Shown in pieces: positions 20,077 through 29,527 of a stretch of 64,000 nt of DNA. Under the pieces are notes generated by a model. It saw nothing but the letters and a program-made list of their open reading frames with translations. It did not search any database and was not told where the DNA came from. The stretch is from Bartonella machadoae (GTDB lineage Bacteria > Pseudomonadota > Alphaproteobacteria > Rhizobiales > Rhizobiaceae), in contig NZ_CP087114.1 of assembly GCF_022559585.1 (NCBI RefSeq), positions 1,632,501 through 1,696,500 on the forward strand, in the 5' to 3' direction. A program made the translations under genes and the position numbers. How positions within the stretch are numbered: the first letter of the stretch is position 1; every line of letters starts with the position of its first letter.

Positions 20077-21108
20077 ATGAGTTTTAAAGTTGCAATTGTT
20101 GGCGCAACTGGAAATGTTGGTCGTGAAATGCTTACAATTCTAGAAGAGCGTGGTTTTCCTGCTCATGAAATTGTTCCTTTGGCATCACGGCGTTCATTAG
20201 GCCAAGATGTTTCTTATGGTGATAAAACTTTAAAAGTAAAAGCACTTGATAGTTATGATTTTTCTGATACAGATCTTTGCCTTATGTCTGCAGGCGGAAG
20301 TATTTCTAAAGAATATGCTCCTAAAATTGCTGCGGCCGGATGTGTGGTCATCGATAATTCATCCACTTGGCGCTATGATACCAACGTCCCATTAATTGTG
20401 CCTGAAGTAAATGCACAAGCTATTGATGCATTTTCCAAACGCAATATTATCGCCAATCCCAATTGTTCAACAATTCAACTTGTCTTGGCATTAAAACCTC
20501 TCCACGACGCAGCAATCATCAAACGTGTTGTTGTATCCACTTATCAATCCGTTTCTGGCGCTGGTAAAGAAGGAATGGATGAACTCTTCGAACAATCACG
20601 AGCAGTTTTTGTTGCAGATCCCATCACATCAAAAAAATTCACCAAACGTATTGCCTTTAATGTCATTCCCCATATCGATGTTTTCATGGAAGATGGTTAT
20701 ACAAAAGAAGAATGGAAAATGACGGTTGAGACGAAAAAAATTCTTGACCCTAAAATCAAATTAACAGCAACTGCTGTTCGTGTTCCTGTCTTTATTGGTC
20801 ATGCTGAAGCTGTCCATGTTGAATTTGAAAAACCGCTTAGCGCCCATGAAGCACAAGCGCTTCTCCGCGATGCGCCTGGTTGCCAAGTTATTGATAAACA
20901 TGAAGATGGTGGTTATACGACACCCTATGAAGGCACTGGTGAAGATGATACCTTTATTAGCCGTATTCGTGAAGATATTACCGTTGAAAATGGTTTAGCT
21001 TTCTGGGTTGTCGCCGACAATCTAAGGAAGGGAGCAGCACTCAATGCAATTCAAATTGCTGAATTACTTATTTTTCGTAATTTGATAAAACCCAAATCAG
21101 CAGCCTAA
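20077..21108 (+). CDS. asd: Aspartate-semialdehyde dehydrogenase
   Basis: NADPH-dependent reduction of aspartyl phosphate in lysine, threonine, methionine and diaminopimelate synthesis. The 343-residue protein has VGATGNVGREML at the N-terminus, IIANPNCSTIQLVLALKPLH with the catalytic cysteine, SVSGAGKEGMDEL, and RVPVFIGHAEAVHVEFEKPL with the catalytic histidine. It faces the SH3-domain gene; its last 46 codons are part of a 277-bp tandem duplication. Confidence 0.94.
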   Translation: MSFKVAIVGATGNVGREMLTILEERGFPAHEIVPLASRRSLGQDVSYGDKTLKVKALDSYDFSDTDLCLMSAGGSISKEYAPKIAAAGCVVIDNSSTWRYDTNVPLIVPEVNAQAIDAFSKRNIIANPNCSTIQLVLALKPLHDAAIIKRVVVSTYQSVSGAGKEGMDELFEQSRAVFVADPITSKKFTKRIAFNVIPHIDVFMEDGYTKEEWKMTVETKKILDPKIKLTATAVRVPVFIGHAEAVHVEFEKPLSAHEAQALLRDAPGCQVIDKHEDGGYTTPYEGTGEDDTFISRIREDITVENGLAFWVVADNLRKGAALNAIQIAELLIFRNLIKPKSAA

Positions 21109-21247
21109 ACAAAGCAGCATGAAGCGAAAATACTTCATGCTGTTATATTTTTCTCTCATCTCAAGAAACGTTAGATTTGCTTTATCTCTGTTTAGCAGAA
21201 TAAGTTACAATACGATAACGTGTTTCATTGTGTTCAAAATTTTTGAA
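20971..21247. repeat. 277-bp tandem duplication at the asd/SH3 junction, copy 1
   Basis: Starts within asd at GAAGATATTACCGTTG and runs past the asd stop and terminator into a copy of the last 20 or so codons of the convergent SH3 gene. The join between units is at GAA, present at both ends, so only a few bases of homology were needed. Confidence 0.92.
21115..21150 (+). terminator. Rho-independent terminator of asd
   Basis: CAGCATGAAG pairs with CTTCATGCTG across a short A-rich loop, followed by TTATATTTTTC. The same hairpin recurs at 21392-21427 in the duplicated unit and can serve the opposing SH3 gene as well. Confidence 0.8.
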
Positions 21248-21524
21248 GAAGATATTACTGTTGAAAATGGTTTAGCGTTCTGGGTTGTTGCCGACAATCT
21301 AAGAAAGGGAGTAACACTCAATGCAATTCAAATTGCTGAATTACTTATTTTTCGTAATTTGATAAAACCCAAATCAGCAGCCTAAACAAAGCAGCATGAA
21401 GTGAAAATACTTCATGCTGTTATGTTTTTCTCTCATCTCAAAAATTGTTGAACTTGCTTTATCTTTGTGGTGCAGGATAAGTTACAATACGATAACGCGT
21501 TTCATTGCGTTCAAAATTTTTGAA
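21248..21524. repeat. 277-bp tandem duplication at the asd/SH3 junction, copy 2
   Basis: Second unit at an exact 277-bp offset. It holds an orphan asd tail (VENGLAFWVVADNLRKGVTL, ending KPKSAA and stop) plus the true 3' end of the SH3 gene. The copies differ at a handful of positions, including a valine-for-alanine change in the asd tail. Confidence 0.92.
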
Positions 21525-22151
21525 ATTGATGTCATCTGGGAAAAAAGGGTTATACGCGTTCACATGCTTTACTGATACACCCTGTGCTGTTGGTGATGGA
21601 TTCAAAATTGTTCGTTCATCCCTTTTTTTGACACCTGTGGGATCAAGTATCACATCTGTTCTGTGGTACAATTGTTGCACATTTTTGCGTATTTTCTGAG
21701 GCAGCGTAAGAGTTTTTACCTCCGAAACTGCCCGCTTTTCTTCTTTCTTTTGTGCCTTTACCATAGAATCTGGTTTTGTATGCATCTTTGTAAAAGAAAT
21801 CACAGGAACATCGTTGACGTTGATATAGCGCGCAGATGCCCAACCAACTCTTCCACTATAACCAAGAGAACACCAAGTTTTATTAGATAGACACCCATTA
21901 ATCTGCACTTTTGCTCCCATTGGAATAGTTGCGATGGCTTTATAAGTTGTCGCTGGACCTGCGCGTAAAACCACCTGCCCTGTTGCGACACGAGCAACGG
22001 TTCCCATAGCAGCATGAGGAGCGGCCATTGCCATCTCTACCCCAGTCAAAGCGAATAAAACCCCACCAAGGGGCAATAAACGTCCAAAAGGCAATACACG
22101 TCCACAAGACACTAAACGCATTGTGGTTAATAAAAATTTCTTTTTTAACAT
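21459..22151 (-). CDS. Exported SH3-domain protein
   Basis: A 230-residue protein with an N-terminal signal or anchor sequence and an SH3_3-type domain (about residues 50-115): TGQVVLRAGPATTYKAIATI and CSLGYSGRVGWASARYI. Such bacterial SH3 domains occur in periplasmic proteins, some wall-associated. The rest is a low-complexity tail ending YRIVTYPAPQR. ATG at 22151 follows GGAGAGG; the frame opens further upstream without support. Its last codons are duplicated in the 277-bp unit. Specific function unknown. Confidence 0.75.
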   Translation of the reverse strand: MLKKKFLLTTMRLVSCGRVLPFGRLLPLGGVLFALTGVEMAMAAPHAAMGTVARVATGQVVLRAGPATTYKAIATIPMGAKVQINGCLSNKTWCSLGYSGRVGWASARYINVNDVPVISFTKMHTKPDSMVKAQKKEEKRAVSEVKTLTLPQKIRKNVQQLYHRTDVILDPTGVKKRDERTILNPSPTAQGVSVKHVNAYNPFFPDDINFKNFERNETRYRIVTYPAPQR

Positions 22152-22672
22152 TCTTTTTTCCTCTCCAAAATATAAAAGGCAAAATATTGACCTTCCCAAA
22201 TAATTTGCCGTATTTCATTCAAGTGGATATTCATTCTTGGTCTCTTAAAGACCCACCCATTTTGAGAAAAGCTCTCTTACCTCATCCCCTACCGCTTTCT
22301 ACACACGGGCTTTTGTCTTGGAGCTCTTATTTTGATGGTGCAAGTTTCTCCATTCTTCTCGTGGATTTACCGCCAAAACGTTATCTTATTGCTTAGCTTT
22401 TCAGCCAATCATTCATATAAAGAAGTTTTGAAAACGTCATTGGTTCCTTGAAAAATGATGAAGAGGCAAAAATTTATTGCCTAAATTTGAGAGAAAAGTA
22501 TCCAACAAACGATGTGTTTTTGCAAAAATACTTACAGTAGAGAAAAAATAATATTCTCTTTTGCATAAAAGTAATTGAATATTCTATAAAGCTTTTATAG
22601 TCTCACATCTCTATAAAAGTGTAGTATATTAAAACTTTCCTCAAAAAAGCTTGGAAAGAAAGGAAAAAGCAC
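22152..22672. other. Divergent promoter region between the SH3 gene and metQ
   Basis: About 520 bases. Near metQ an imperfect palindrome CTATAAAGCTTTTATAG is followed by CTATAAAAGTGTAG, which could be an operator or promoter. I looked for a SAM-II-like core and did not see one. Confidence 0.4.
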
Positions 22673-23491
22673 ATGACATTAAAGCAATTCTCTTGGAAAA
22701 TCATACTTGGATTACTCCTTTCGCTCTTTACATTCTTTTTGTCTCCAAGCTTTTCCATGGCAGCAGACAAATCAAAAATCAAACTTGGTGTTATGGAAGG
22801 ACATGAAGCAACTGTTTGGAAAGTTGCTGCCGAACAAGCGAAAAAAGCAGGTTTAGAGATTGAACTTGTTTATTTTTCCGATTACGCCCTGCCAAATGAT
22901 GCGGTCAATGCAGGCGATATTGATGCCAATGCTTTTCAACACACACCTTATCTGAATAATCAGATTGAACAGCGTGGTTATAAACTTTCAGTTGTTGGAT
23001 ATACATTCATTGCCCCAATTGGTGTCTATTCCCACAAAATAAAACAGTTAAAAGAACTCCATGATGGAGCACAGGTTGGCATTCCTAACGACCCATCAAA
23101 TGGTGGAAGAGCTTTACTTCTTCTCAATTCTCTAGGTCTTATTAAGTTAAAAGATCCCCATGATATTCTTGCAACACCACTTGATATTGTTGAAAACCCT
23201 AAAAACTTGCAAATTCGTGAATTAGATGCCGGTATGTTAGGGAGAGCGCTCAATGATTTTGATATTGCGGTTATCAACACAAACTGGGCGTTGGTCTCTG
23301 GATTAAATTTAGAAAAAGATGCGATTGCATGGGAAAAAGCAGAAAATAACCCTTACAATAATATCATTGTCGTGCGAACAGCCGAAAAAGATGAGCCATG
23401 GGTCAAAAAATTGGTTGCTGCTTACAATAGTGAGCCTGTTCGTGCAAAAATCAAAGAAATTTTTGGACCAGCCGCGCAAACATCTTGGTAA
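22673..23491 (+). CDS. metQ: Methionine ABC transporter substrate-binding protein (NlpA/MetQ family)
   Basis: Periplasmic methionine-binding component. The 272-residue protein has a hydrophobic signal peptide ending near SFSMAA with no lipobox cysteine, then IKLGVMEGHEATVWKVA, DANAFQHTPYL, and PNDPSNGGRALLLL, all standard in the NlpA family. First gene of metQ-metN-metI; RBS GGAAAGAAAGGA upstream. Confidence 0.9.
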   Translation: MTLKQFSWKIILGLLLSLFTFFLSPSFSMAADKSKIKLGVMEGHEATVWKVAAEQAKKAGLEIELVYFSDYALPNDAVNAGDIDANAFQHTPYLNNQIEQRGYKLSVVGYTFIAPIGVYSHKIKQLKELHDGAQVGIPNDPSNGGRALLLLNSLGLIKLKDPHDILATPLDIVENPKNLQIRELDAGMLGRALNDFDIAVINTNWALVSGLNLEKDAIAWEKAENNPYNNIIVVRTAEKDEPWVKKLVAAYNSEPVRAKIKEIFGPAAQTSW

Positions 23492-23540
23492 TTCTGCCAA
23501 ATATCCTGGTAATTTTACCCAATAGCTTGGTAAGTATTGA

Positions 23541-24575
23541 ATGGAAAAATCCGCTCTGATCTCTTTAAAAAACATCAGCCGTTGCTATAACAAAACGGCT
23601 GGTTTTCCAGCAATTGATAATTTATCTCTGGACATCCATGCCGGCGAAATCCTTGGTATTATCGGGCGCAGCGGAGCAGGAAAGTCCACACTTATTCGTT
23701 GTTTAAATGGCTTAGAGAAAATTGATACAGGAGATATCTTCTTTGAAGGAACCAACGTTTCAAATTTGACAGAGACACAATGGGCGCCTTACCGTCAACG
23801 TATTGGCATGATTTTTCAACATTTCAATCTTTTGTCATCACAAAATATTCTTGATAACATTGCATTACCCCTTAAATTGAAAGGTATAAACAAAAAACAG
23901 CGCCATAAACGCGCTCTTGAACTTATTGAACTCGTAGGATTATGTGGTAAAGAATACTGTTATCCCGTGGAACTTTCAGGGGGACAGAAGCAGCGTGTTG
24001 GTATTGCACGCTCCCTCGCCGCTAATCCTAAAATATTATTATCAGATGAAGCAACCTCTGCTCTTGATCCTGAAACAACACAATCCATTCTAGAACTTCT
24101 TGCTGATATCAATAACCGCCTCAATCTCACCATTGTGCTTATTACCCACGAAATGGAAGTTGTGCGCACGATTGCCCATCGTGTTATTGTCCTCAATCAA
24201 GGACGCATTGTGGAAGAAGGACGTGTGAAAGATATTTTCACATCACCACAAGAAGAGACAACCATTGCCATGCTCAAACTTGTTACTCCACAACTGCCTG
24301 AAAAATTTGCAAAAAATCTTAAACCGGTCGGTCAAGAAGCTGTCATTGAAATTAATATTGCCGGTGAAATTGCCCAACAACCTTTTCTCCATCTCCTAGA
24401 AGATGCAATCGGTTTAAGAGCGCGTATTCTACATGGTGGCATTGATACAGTTCAAGGAGAAACCATCGGTCGTTTATTCTTAGGTCTTCCAAGCCAAGAT
24501 AAAGAAGCATTAGAAAAAGCTGTTAAATGGTTAACTGAAAAAGGGCGATATTGCGAGGTTTTAGGTTATGTTTAA
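23541..24575 (+). CDS. metN: Methionine ABC transporter ATP-binding protein
   Basis: Cytoplasmic ATPase of the methionine importer. It has Walker A GRSGAGKST, Q-loop GMIFQHFNLL, signature LSGGQKQRV, Walker B ILLSDEATSALD and the H-loop ITHEME. The C-terminal 90 or so residues form the NIL domain (ARILHGGIDTVQGETIGRL), which binds methionine for transinhibition. Length 344 residues, as in MetN. It overlaps metI by 8 bp. Confidence 0.94.
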   Translation: MEKSALISLKNISRCYNKTAGFPAIDNLSLDIHAGEILGIIGRSGAGKSTLIRCLNGLEKIDTGDIFFEGTNVSNLTETQWAPYRQRIGMIFQHFNLLSSQNILDNIALPLKLKGINKKQRHKRALELIELVGLCGKEYCYPVELSGGQKQRVGIARSLAANPKILLSDEATSALDPETTQSILELLADINNRLNLTIVLITHEMEVVRTIAHRVIVLNQGRIVEEGRVKDIFTSPQEETTIAMLKLVTPQLPEKFAKNLKPVGQEAVIEINIAGEIAQQPFLHLLEDAIGLRARILHGGIDTVQGETIGRLFLGLPSQDKEALEKAVKWLTEKGRYCEVLGYV

Positions 24576-25227
24576 TATTCTCTCTCATGAACTTTTCAGA
24601 GCCATTTCTGATACGATAGTGATGACAATAAGCACTTCTTTTATGGCCCTCATTATCGGGCTTCCCCTTGGTCTTGTGCTTTATACAACAGCACGTGGAG
24701 GAATTTTTGCTTGCGGTCTCATCAATCGCCCTTTGAGTATTATCATTGATAGCCTTCGTGCCATTCCGTTTATTATTCTTGCATTTTACCTTCTCCCCCT
24801 CACGCGTATCGTTGTAGGAAGAGGTGTGGGCATGCCTGCTGTCATCTTTGTATTGACCATTTCAGCGATTCCTTTTTATGCAAGAATGGCAGAACTCTCG
24901 TTTAAAACAGTTGAGAATGGTCTCATTGAAGCGGTCCGCTCTATGGGGGCAAGTCGTCTTCAAATTATTAGGCATGTTCTTATTCCTGAAGCACTCCCTA
25001 GCCTGATCACGGGTTTTACCGTCATGATTATTTCTCTTATTGGTGCCACTTCACTTGCTGGATATCTTGGCGGAGGTGGTTTAGGTGATATGGCAATCCG
25101 CTATGGCTATCAACGTTATAACACCCCCATCATGACAAGTGTTATCATTCTTTTGATTATTCTCAATGTCATAACTCAATGGTCTTCTGATAAAATTGTA
25201 CAAAAACTTGATAAAACAAAGCATTAA
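24568..25227 (+). CDS. metI: Methionine ABC transporter permease
   Basis: A 219-residue inner-membrane permease with five predicted helices and the EAA loop (EAVRSMGASRLQIIRHVLIPEALP) that docks on MetN. Length and sequence fit MetI. The last 86 codons or so lie in a 272-bp tandem duplication. Confidence 0.93.
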   Translation: MFNILSHELFRAISDTIVMTISTSFMALIIGLPLGLVLYTTARGGIFACGLINRPLSIIIDSLRAIPFIILAFYLLPLTRIVVGRGVGMPAVIFVLTISAIPFYARMAELSFKTVENGLIEAVRSMGASRLQIIRHVLIPEALPSLITGFTVMIISLIGATSLAGYLGGGGLGDMAIRYGYQRYNTPIMTSVIILLIILNVITQWSSDKIVQKLDKTKH

Positions 25228-25241
25228 AACAATTTAGAAAT
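24970..25241. repeat. 272-bp tandem duplication at the metI/maoC junction, copy 1
   Basis: Covers the last third of metI (from GGCATGTTCTTATTCC) through its stop to a copy of the final few bases of the convergent MaoC gene. Confidence 0.92.
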
Positions 25242-25513
25242 AGGCATGTTCTTATTCCCGAAGCACTCCCTAGCCTGATAACGGGTCGTACGGTTATGAT
25301 TATTTCTCTTATTGGCGCCACTTCACTGGCTGGATATCTTGGTGGAGGTGGTTTAGGTGATATGGCAATCCGCTATGGCTATCAACGTTATAACACCCCC
25401 ATCATGACAAGTGTTATCATTCTTTTGATTATTCTCAATGTCATAACCCAATGGTCTTCTGATAAAATTGTACAAAAACTTGATAAAACAAAGCATTAAA
25501 ACAATTTAGAAAT
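25242..25513. repeat. 272-bp tandem duplication at the metI/maoC junction, copy 2
   Basis: Orphan copy of the metI 3' end (reads LIGATSLAGYLGGGGLGDMA to the native stop) at an exact 272-bp offset, followed by the true 3' end of the MaoC gene. Nearly identical to copy 1, with a few changes at its 5' edge. It has no translation start of its own. Confidence 0.92.
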
Positions 25514-25985
25514 TTGCATATTTTTCACCAACCATAGCAATGATAAGCCACTGAGCGGTAAGAGCAGGTTTTTTTAACTGTTCAATTTCTACCGTTACGC
25601 CATAGTGAAAAACAACGCGACCAGAAGGACGAATTTCCGCATCGTTTAAAACAAAACGTGCACGCACCCGCACACCTGTTTTCACAGGACTCATAAAGCG
25701 CACTTTATCAAAACCATAATTAATCCCCATTGCAGCCCCTTCCAACTCTGGAAGAGCTTCATAAGCGAGTGTAGACAAAAGCGATAATGTTAAAAAACCA
25801 TGCGCAATAGTGCCACCAAAAGGGGTTTTTTTAGCTCTTTCCTCATCAACATGAATCCATTGATGATCATCTGTTGCACATGCAAATTGGTTAATCATAT
25901 CCTGCGTAACAAGACGCCACTGCGACAAACCTACCTCTTTCCCTATAAAATTTGCGACATCTTGTACTGCTATTTTTCGTTGCAT
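25506..25985 (-). CDS. MaoC-like (R)-specific enoyl-CoA hydratase/dehydratase
   Basis: A 159-residue hot-dog-fold protein. The hydratase-2 motif is visible: FACATDDHQWIHVDEERAKK and FGGTIAHGFLTLSLL, with the catalytic Asp and His. It acts on enoyl-CoA type substrates; the physiological one is not evident. Convergent with metI; its last codons lie in the duplicated unit. Confidence 0.88.
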   Translation of the reverse strand: MQRKIAVQDVANFIGKEVGLSQWRLVTQDMINQFACATDDHQWIHVDEERAKKTPFGGTIAHGFLTLSLLSTLAYEALPELEGAAMGINYGFDKVRFMSPVKTGVRVRARFVLNDAEIRPSGRVVFHYGVTVEIEQLKKPALTAQWLIIAMVGEKYANF

Positions 25986-26149
25986 AACACCATTCCTGTT
26001 TTATTTAACAAAAGCCAATACACCCTCTTGCTTTTATAGAATCCATTGATTAGAGCATCAAGAATAAAAGGTTAACGGTCTAAAGAGCAATCATGTTTTA
26101 TGAGAAAAAAGTATTTTTGGACAAAATAATTTTTAAATAGGAAAAAATA

Positions 26150-27484
26150 ATGGCGAGCAATGTCAGCCTAACAGGTTTAGCACGTGATTTAAAACAGCGT
26201 GCAGAAAATCATCCCCCTATCCGCATTGGATTGATTGGCTGCGGCGAAATGGGAACAGATTTGCTCTCAAGCGTTGCCCATATGGATGGCATAACAATTG
26301 CAGCTGTTGCCACCAGAAAACCATCACGTATTTTTGATGCCGCTCTGTTAGCCTATGGAGAAGAAGGCCATGCGCGCGAAATTGAAAATGCCAATGCCTT
26401 AACGCAAGCCATTGAAAAGGGTTTCATTGCCGCCACAGATGATATTAATCTTATTTTACGTCATGAACAAATCGATATTATCGTTGATGCAACAGGCTAT
26501 CCTGAAGCTGGTGCCGAAATTGGCCTCAAAGCACTTGAAAACAATAAACATCTTGTCACAATGAATGTTGAAACAGATGTTACAATTGGCGCTTATCTCA
26601 AACATGAAGCAGAAAAACGAGGTCTTGTCTATACACTTGGTGCCGGTGATGAACCAACATCTTGTATGGAGCTCATTGAATTTGTTTCAGCTCTTGGGCA
26701 CAAAATTGTTGCAGCCGGTAAAGGTAAAAACAATCCGCTTATTTTTGATGCAACACCTGATGCTTATGAAGAAGAAGCAGCACGACGCAATATGAATGTA
26801 CGCATGTTGGTTGAGTTTATAGAAGGTTCTAAAACAATGGTTGAAATGGCCGCCATTGCCAATGCAACGGGGCTTCTCCCTGATTGCCCAGGAATGCATG
26901 GTCCACAAGCAGCACTCCAGGATTTAAGCAAAGTGCTTATTCCAAAACAGGATGGAGGTATTTTAAACAATTATGGTGTTGTCGATTATTCAACAGGTCA
27001 AGGCGTATCTCCAGGTGTTTTTGTCATTGCAGAAATAGCGCATCCCCGTCTACGCGAACGTATGGAGGACTTAAAAATTGGTCAAGGACCTTACTTTACC
27101 TTTCATCGTCCCTATCATTTAACAGCAATGGAAGTTCCCCTCACATGCGCACGTGTTATGCTTTATGGAAAAAAAGACATGGTACCCCTTAGCACTCCAG
27201 TAGCAGAAGTTTGTGCTGTCGCTAAAAAAGATTTACACCCTGGTGATCAGTTAGATTTTATTGGTCTTTACACCTATCGTGCTTGGATCATGAACAGTGC
27301 ACAAGCACGCGCTCATCACGCGATTCCTTGTGGTCTTTTGGAAAAAGCAACGGTAACAGCTGAAATAAAAAAAGACGAACTCATTACAGTCCATAACACT
27401 GCTATTCGTGAGGACCAATGGATTGCACGTCTTCGCGCAAAACAAGATCTATTACTGAATTGCTTTTCTTCTACAAGTATATAA
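26150..27484 (+). CDS. NAD(P)-binding homoserine-dehydrogenase-like oxidoreductase with SAF domain
   Basis: A 444-residue protein. The N-terminus has a Rossmann fold (RIGLIGCGEMGTDLLSSVAH) and IDIIVDATGYPEAGAEIG, similar to homoserine dehydrogenase. The C-terminal about 90 residues (VCAVAKKDLHPGDQLDFIGLYTYR... to the end) look like an SAF domain. Such proteins are often annotated in rhizobia as SAF or FlgA-like proteins of unknown function. The substrate is not known. RBS AGGAAAAAATA precedes the ATG. Confidence 0.75.
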   Translation: MASNVSLTGLARDLKQRAENHPPIRIGLIGCGEMGTDLLSSVAHMDGITIAAVATRKPSRIFDAALLAYGEEGHAREIENANALTQAIEKGFIAATDDINLILRHEQIDIIVDATGYPEAGAEIGLKALENNKHLVTMNVETDVTIGAYLKHEAEKRGLVYTLGAGDEPTSCMELIEFVSALGHKIVAAGKGKNNPLIFDATPDAYEEEAARRNMNVRMLVEFIEGSKTMVEMAAIANATGLLPDCPGMHGPQAALQDLSKVLIPKQDGGILNNYGVVDYSTGQGVSPGVFVIAEIAHPRLRERMEDLKIGQGPYFTFHRPYHLTAMEVPLTCARVMLYGKKDMVPLSTPVAEVCAVAKKDLHPGDQLDFIGLYTYRAWIMNSAQARAHHAIPCGLLEKATVTAEIKKDELITVHNTAIREDQWIARLRAKQDLLLNCFSSTSI

Positions 27485-28172
27485 ATAAACTTTTATCCCC
27501 TTTTTACTTATAAAACAGCGATAATCTTGCAAAATAGCAGGTTATACTTTTTTAAAAAACTCCTGAATCATTGTATCCCCTTTACGCGTGCATAAACAAA
27601 ACGCCCTCTATTTTTCACCTCTCTATTCACAGCAATAGATTGATTTATAAAGATAATTTATCTTTTACATGGAGAATGCGAGGCTCAAATATCCTAAGAT
27701 TCTCTCATTGCAAATCTGCTCATGTTGAATCAATCAAAACCATCTCCTTACACATCACAAGTGGGATTAGCGTGTAAATAAAAACGCTAAAGAAAGGAGA
27801 AAAATGCCTCTTATGAATCGTCTAAATAGCAAAGGCTGTCACAACATTGGGGCCAGTAAAGGGTATGATGATGCTGGCTTGTACCTTCACAAGCATAAAG
27901 ATGGTGGTGCGCAATAGATTTATCGATATACCATCCACGAGCAGCGTCGTGAAATGGACTTGGATGCTTTAAGAAATGTCTCTTTTAAAAAAGCGTGTGA
28001 ATGTGCAACAACAATGGCATTTCGTTTTACATGAGGGTCGCAACCCCATTAAAGAACGCGACAAACAAAAGCATGAGACAATTTTACAACAGCACAAATG
28101 CTTTTGCGAAGATATTTTTCTCCAATGATGATCAATAAAATACATCCATGAAAGAAAGAAATTTCGATGAGA
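27485..28172. other. Intergenic region holding an integrase-remnant element
   Basis: Apart from element D (separate entry) the stretch is AT-rich and holds no recognisable gene. Confidence 0.5.
27637..28100 (+). mobile_element. Integrase-remnant element, copy D
   Basis: Left end GATTGATTTATAAAGATAAT, shared leader, RBS AAAGAAAGGAG and ATGCCTCTTATGAATCG. The integrase-like sequence is frameshifted near codon 10 and carries an in-frame TAG where other copies read QW. It ends soon after the CAACCCCATTAAAGAACG stretch that encodes the PIKER region. Confidence 0.72.
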
Positions 28173-28517
28173 TTAACAAAAACACTTATAAGATAAAAAA
28201 AGCAATCCTATAATGGACACCACAACACCAATGAGATCCCCAGCGAGCAAAGAAGACAAACATAATATAAAACCCATACCACCCCAAAATGCTTTAAATA
28301 AAGAGACATTTTCAGTTTTTCCAAAAGCAAATCCATCTTGCCCTTCCGTATCGCGAATAACAGCCATATCTATAGCCCCAATAACTCTATCTTTTCCTGT
28401 TGCTGCTCTCGCAGCAACAGGCGCTCCTTCTTGAAACCACGCTTTCATACCGTTCGCATAACTTTCTACAGTTTGTACAAAACAAAGCATAAACACCGTT
28501 AGAATGTACAAACACAT
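28173..28517 (-). CDS. Small membrane protein of unknown function
   Basis: A 114-residue frame with an N-terminal hydrophobic segment (YILTVFMLCFVQTVESYA, signal-peptide-like) and one or two hydrophobic helices at the C-terminus (GMGFILCLSSLLAGDLIGVV, then VSIIGLLFLSY). The middle is polar. The layout recalls small pilin-like or inner-membrane proteins, but I recognise no family. The RBS is weak. It stands alone between repeat-rich non-coding stretches. Confidence 0.5.
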   Translation of the reverse strand: MCLYILTVFMLCFVQTVESYANGMKAWFQEGAPVAARAATGKDRVIGAIDMAVIRDTEGQDGFAFGKTENVSLFKAFWGGMGFILCLSSLLAGDLIGVVVSIIGLLFLSYKCFC

Positions 28518-29527
28518 GCGAATTTTAACTACTTTAAATACAGCTTTCTTTGCTCCTCTTTTTTCTTCACTGAATAAAGTAAAAAATATTCTTATAAAAC
28601 TAAAAATTCCTTTTAATGATTACGATATAGAGTAAATTATAATACATTATGTATTCCATGTAAATATACAAAATACATTATTAAAATTTTTAAAATAAAA
28701 AACAATTTATCAAATAAAGAACGCTCTTTTAAAAATCAATACATCATGAAAAAGATACTACTAAACCATTAAAGAGAGACAGTTATTACTTTTTTTAAAT
28801 TTATAGCCAAATAAAAACAAATACTCTTTTGTTATTTTACGCAAAATCTTCAGCACCCTTTAATAAATACTCTTGCCCCGCTGTATAACAGCATCAAAAA
28901 CTTTCAAAAAATTTGTTTTTCTACAAGAGAAAAAGAAAACACGCATCAAGTCGTTTGGGATATAAATCAAAAAATATCCTTATAATAAAGCAATGAAGAC
29001 TGTTAATAAATGCAAAGAGCAAAAAATACGACCCTTTATCTCCATTTTCTTCTACCAGCGCTCTTTATTCCCATTCTGGTCACTGTAACACGAACAAAAT
29101 GGTAAACCTCCTTCGATCTCCAATTAAAATATCTTCTTCTTTATAAAAGAGCCAATCGATTTTCTCTCTTAATAACTACCCTAAAAAACTCCAATATATA
29201 TTCGTCTTAATCTTTAAAATCCCTGTAGCTTTGCGTAAACACGCAAGGACTTCTCCACCCCATAACGTTCACAAAACTTCCCTGAATAACTCTTCCCATT
29301 CGCGCCATCCATTCAATTTTTCTCTCATCAATTATAAGGATATTTTTACAAGTCGTATTGATCAAAAAATATCATACCATTTTCATGCATGACACATAAA
29401 ATGTTATAAAGCACATTCGCAAAATTGTGGTTTAAAATATGAGTCTTATCATCACTTCTTTTTTTTGCATCAACGGCCGCACATTACGACTCTCTTCCTC
29501 CAAGAGGAGAACTGCCCTTCTATATGA
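28518..29527. other. One-kilobase gene-free stretch
   Basis: Very AT-rich, no open frame worth reporting, no recognisable RNA gene. It may be a deeply decayed genomic island, in keeping with the integrase remnants on both sides. Confidence 0.5.

Noticed and set aside
21119..21385. An 88-codon frame after asd that looks like a small dehydrogenase protein
   Set aside because: It is the orphan asd tail of the 277-bp duplication joined to antisense SH3 sequence.
22440..22672. A possible SAM riboswitch before metQ
   Set aside because: No SAM-I or SAM-II core could be found; only short AT-rich palindromes.
25296..25499. A 67-codon frame resembling a permease
   Set aside because: Orphan metI 3' end from the 272-bp duplication; no start signals.
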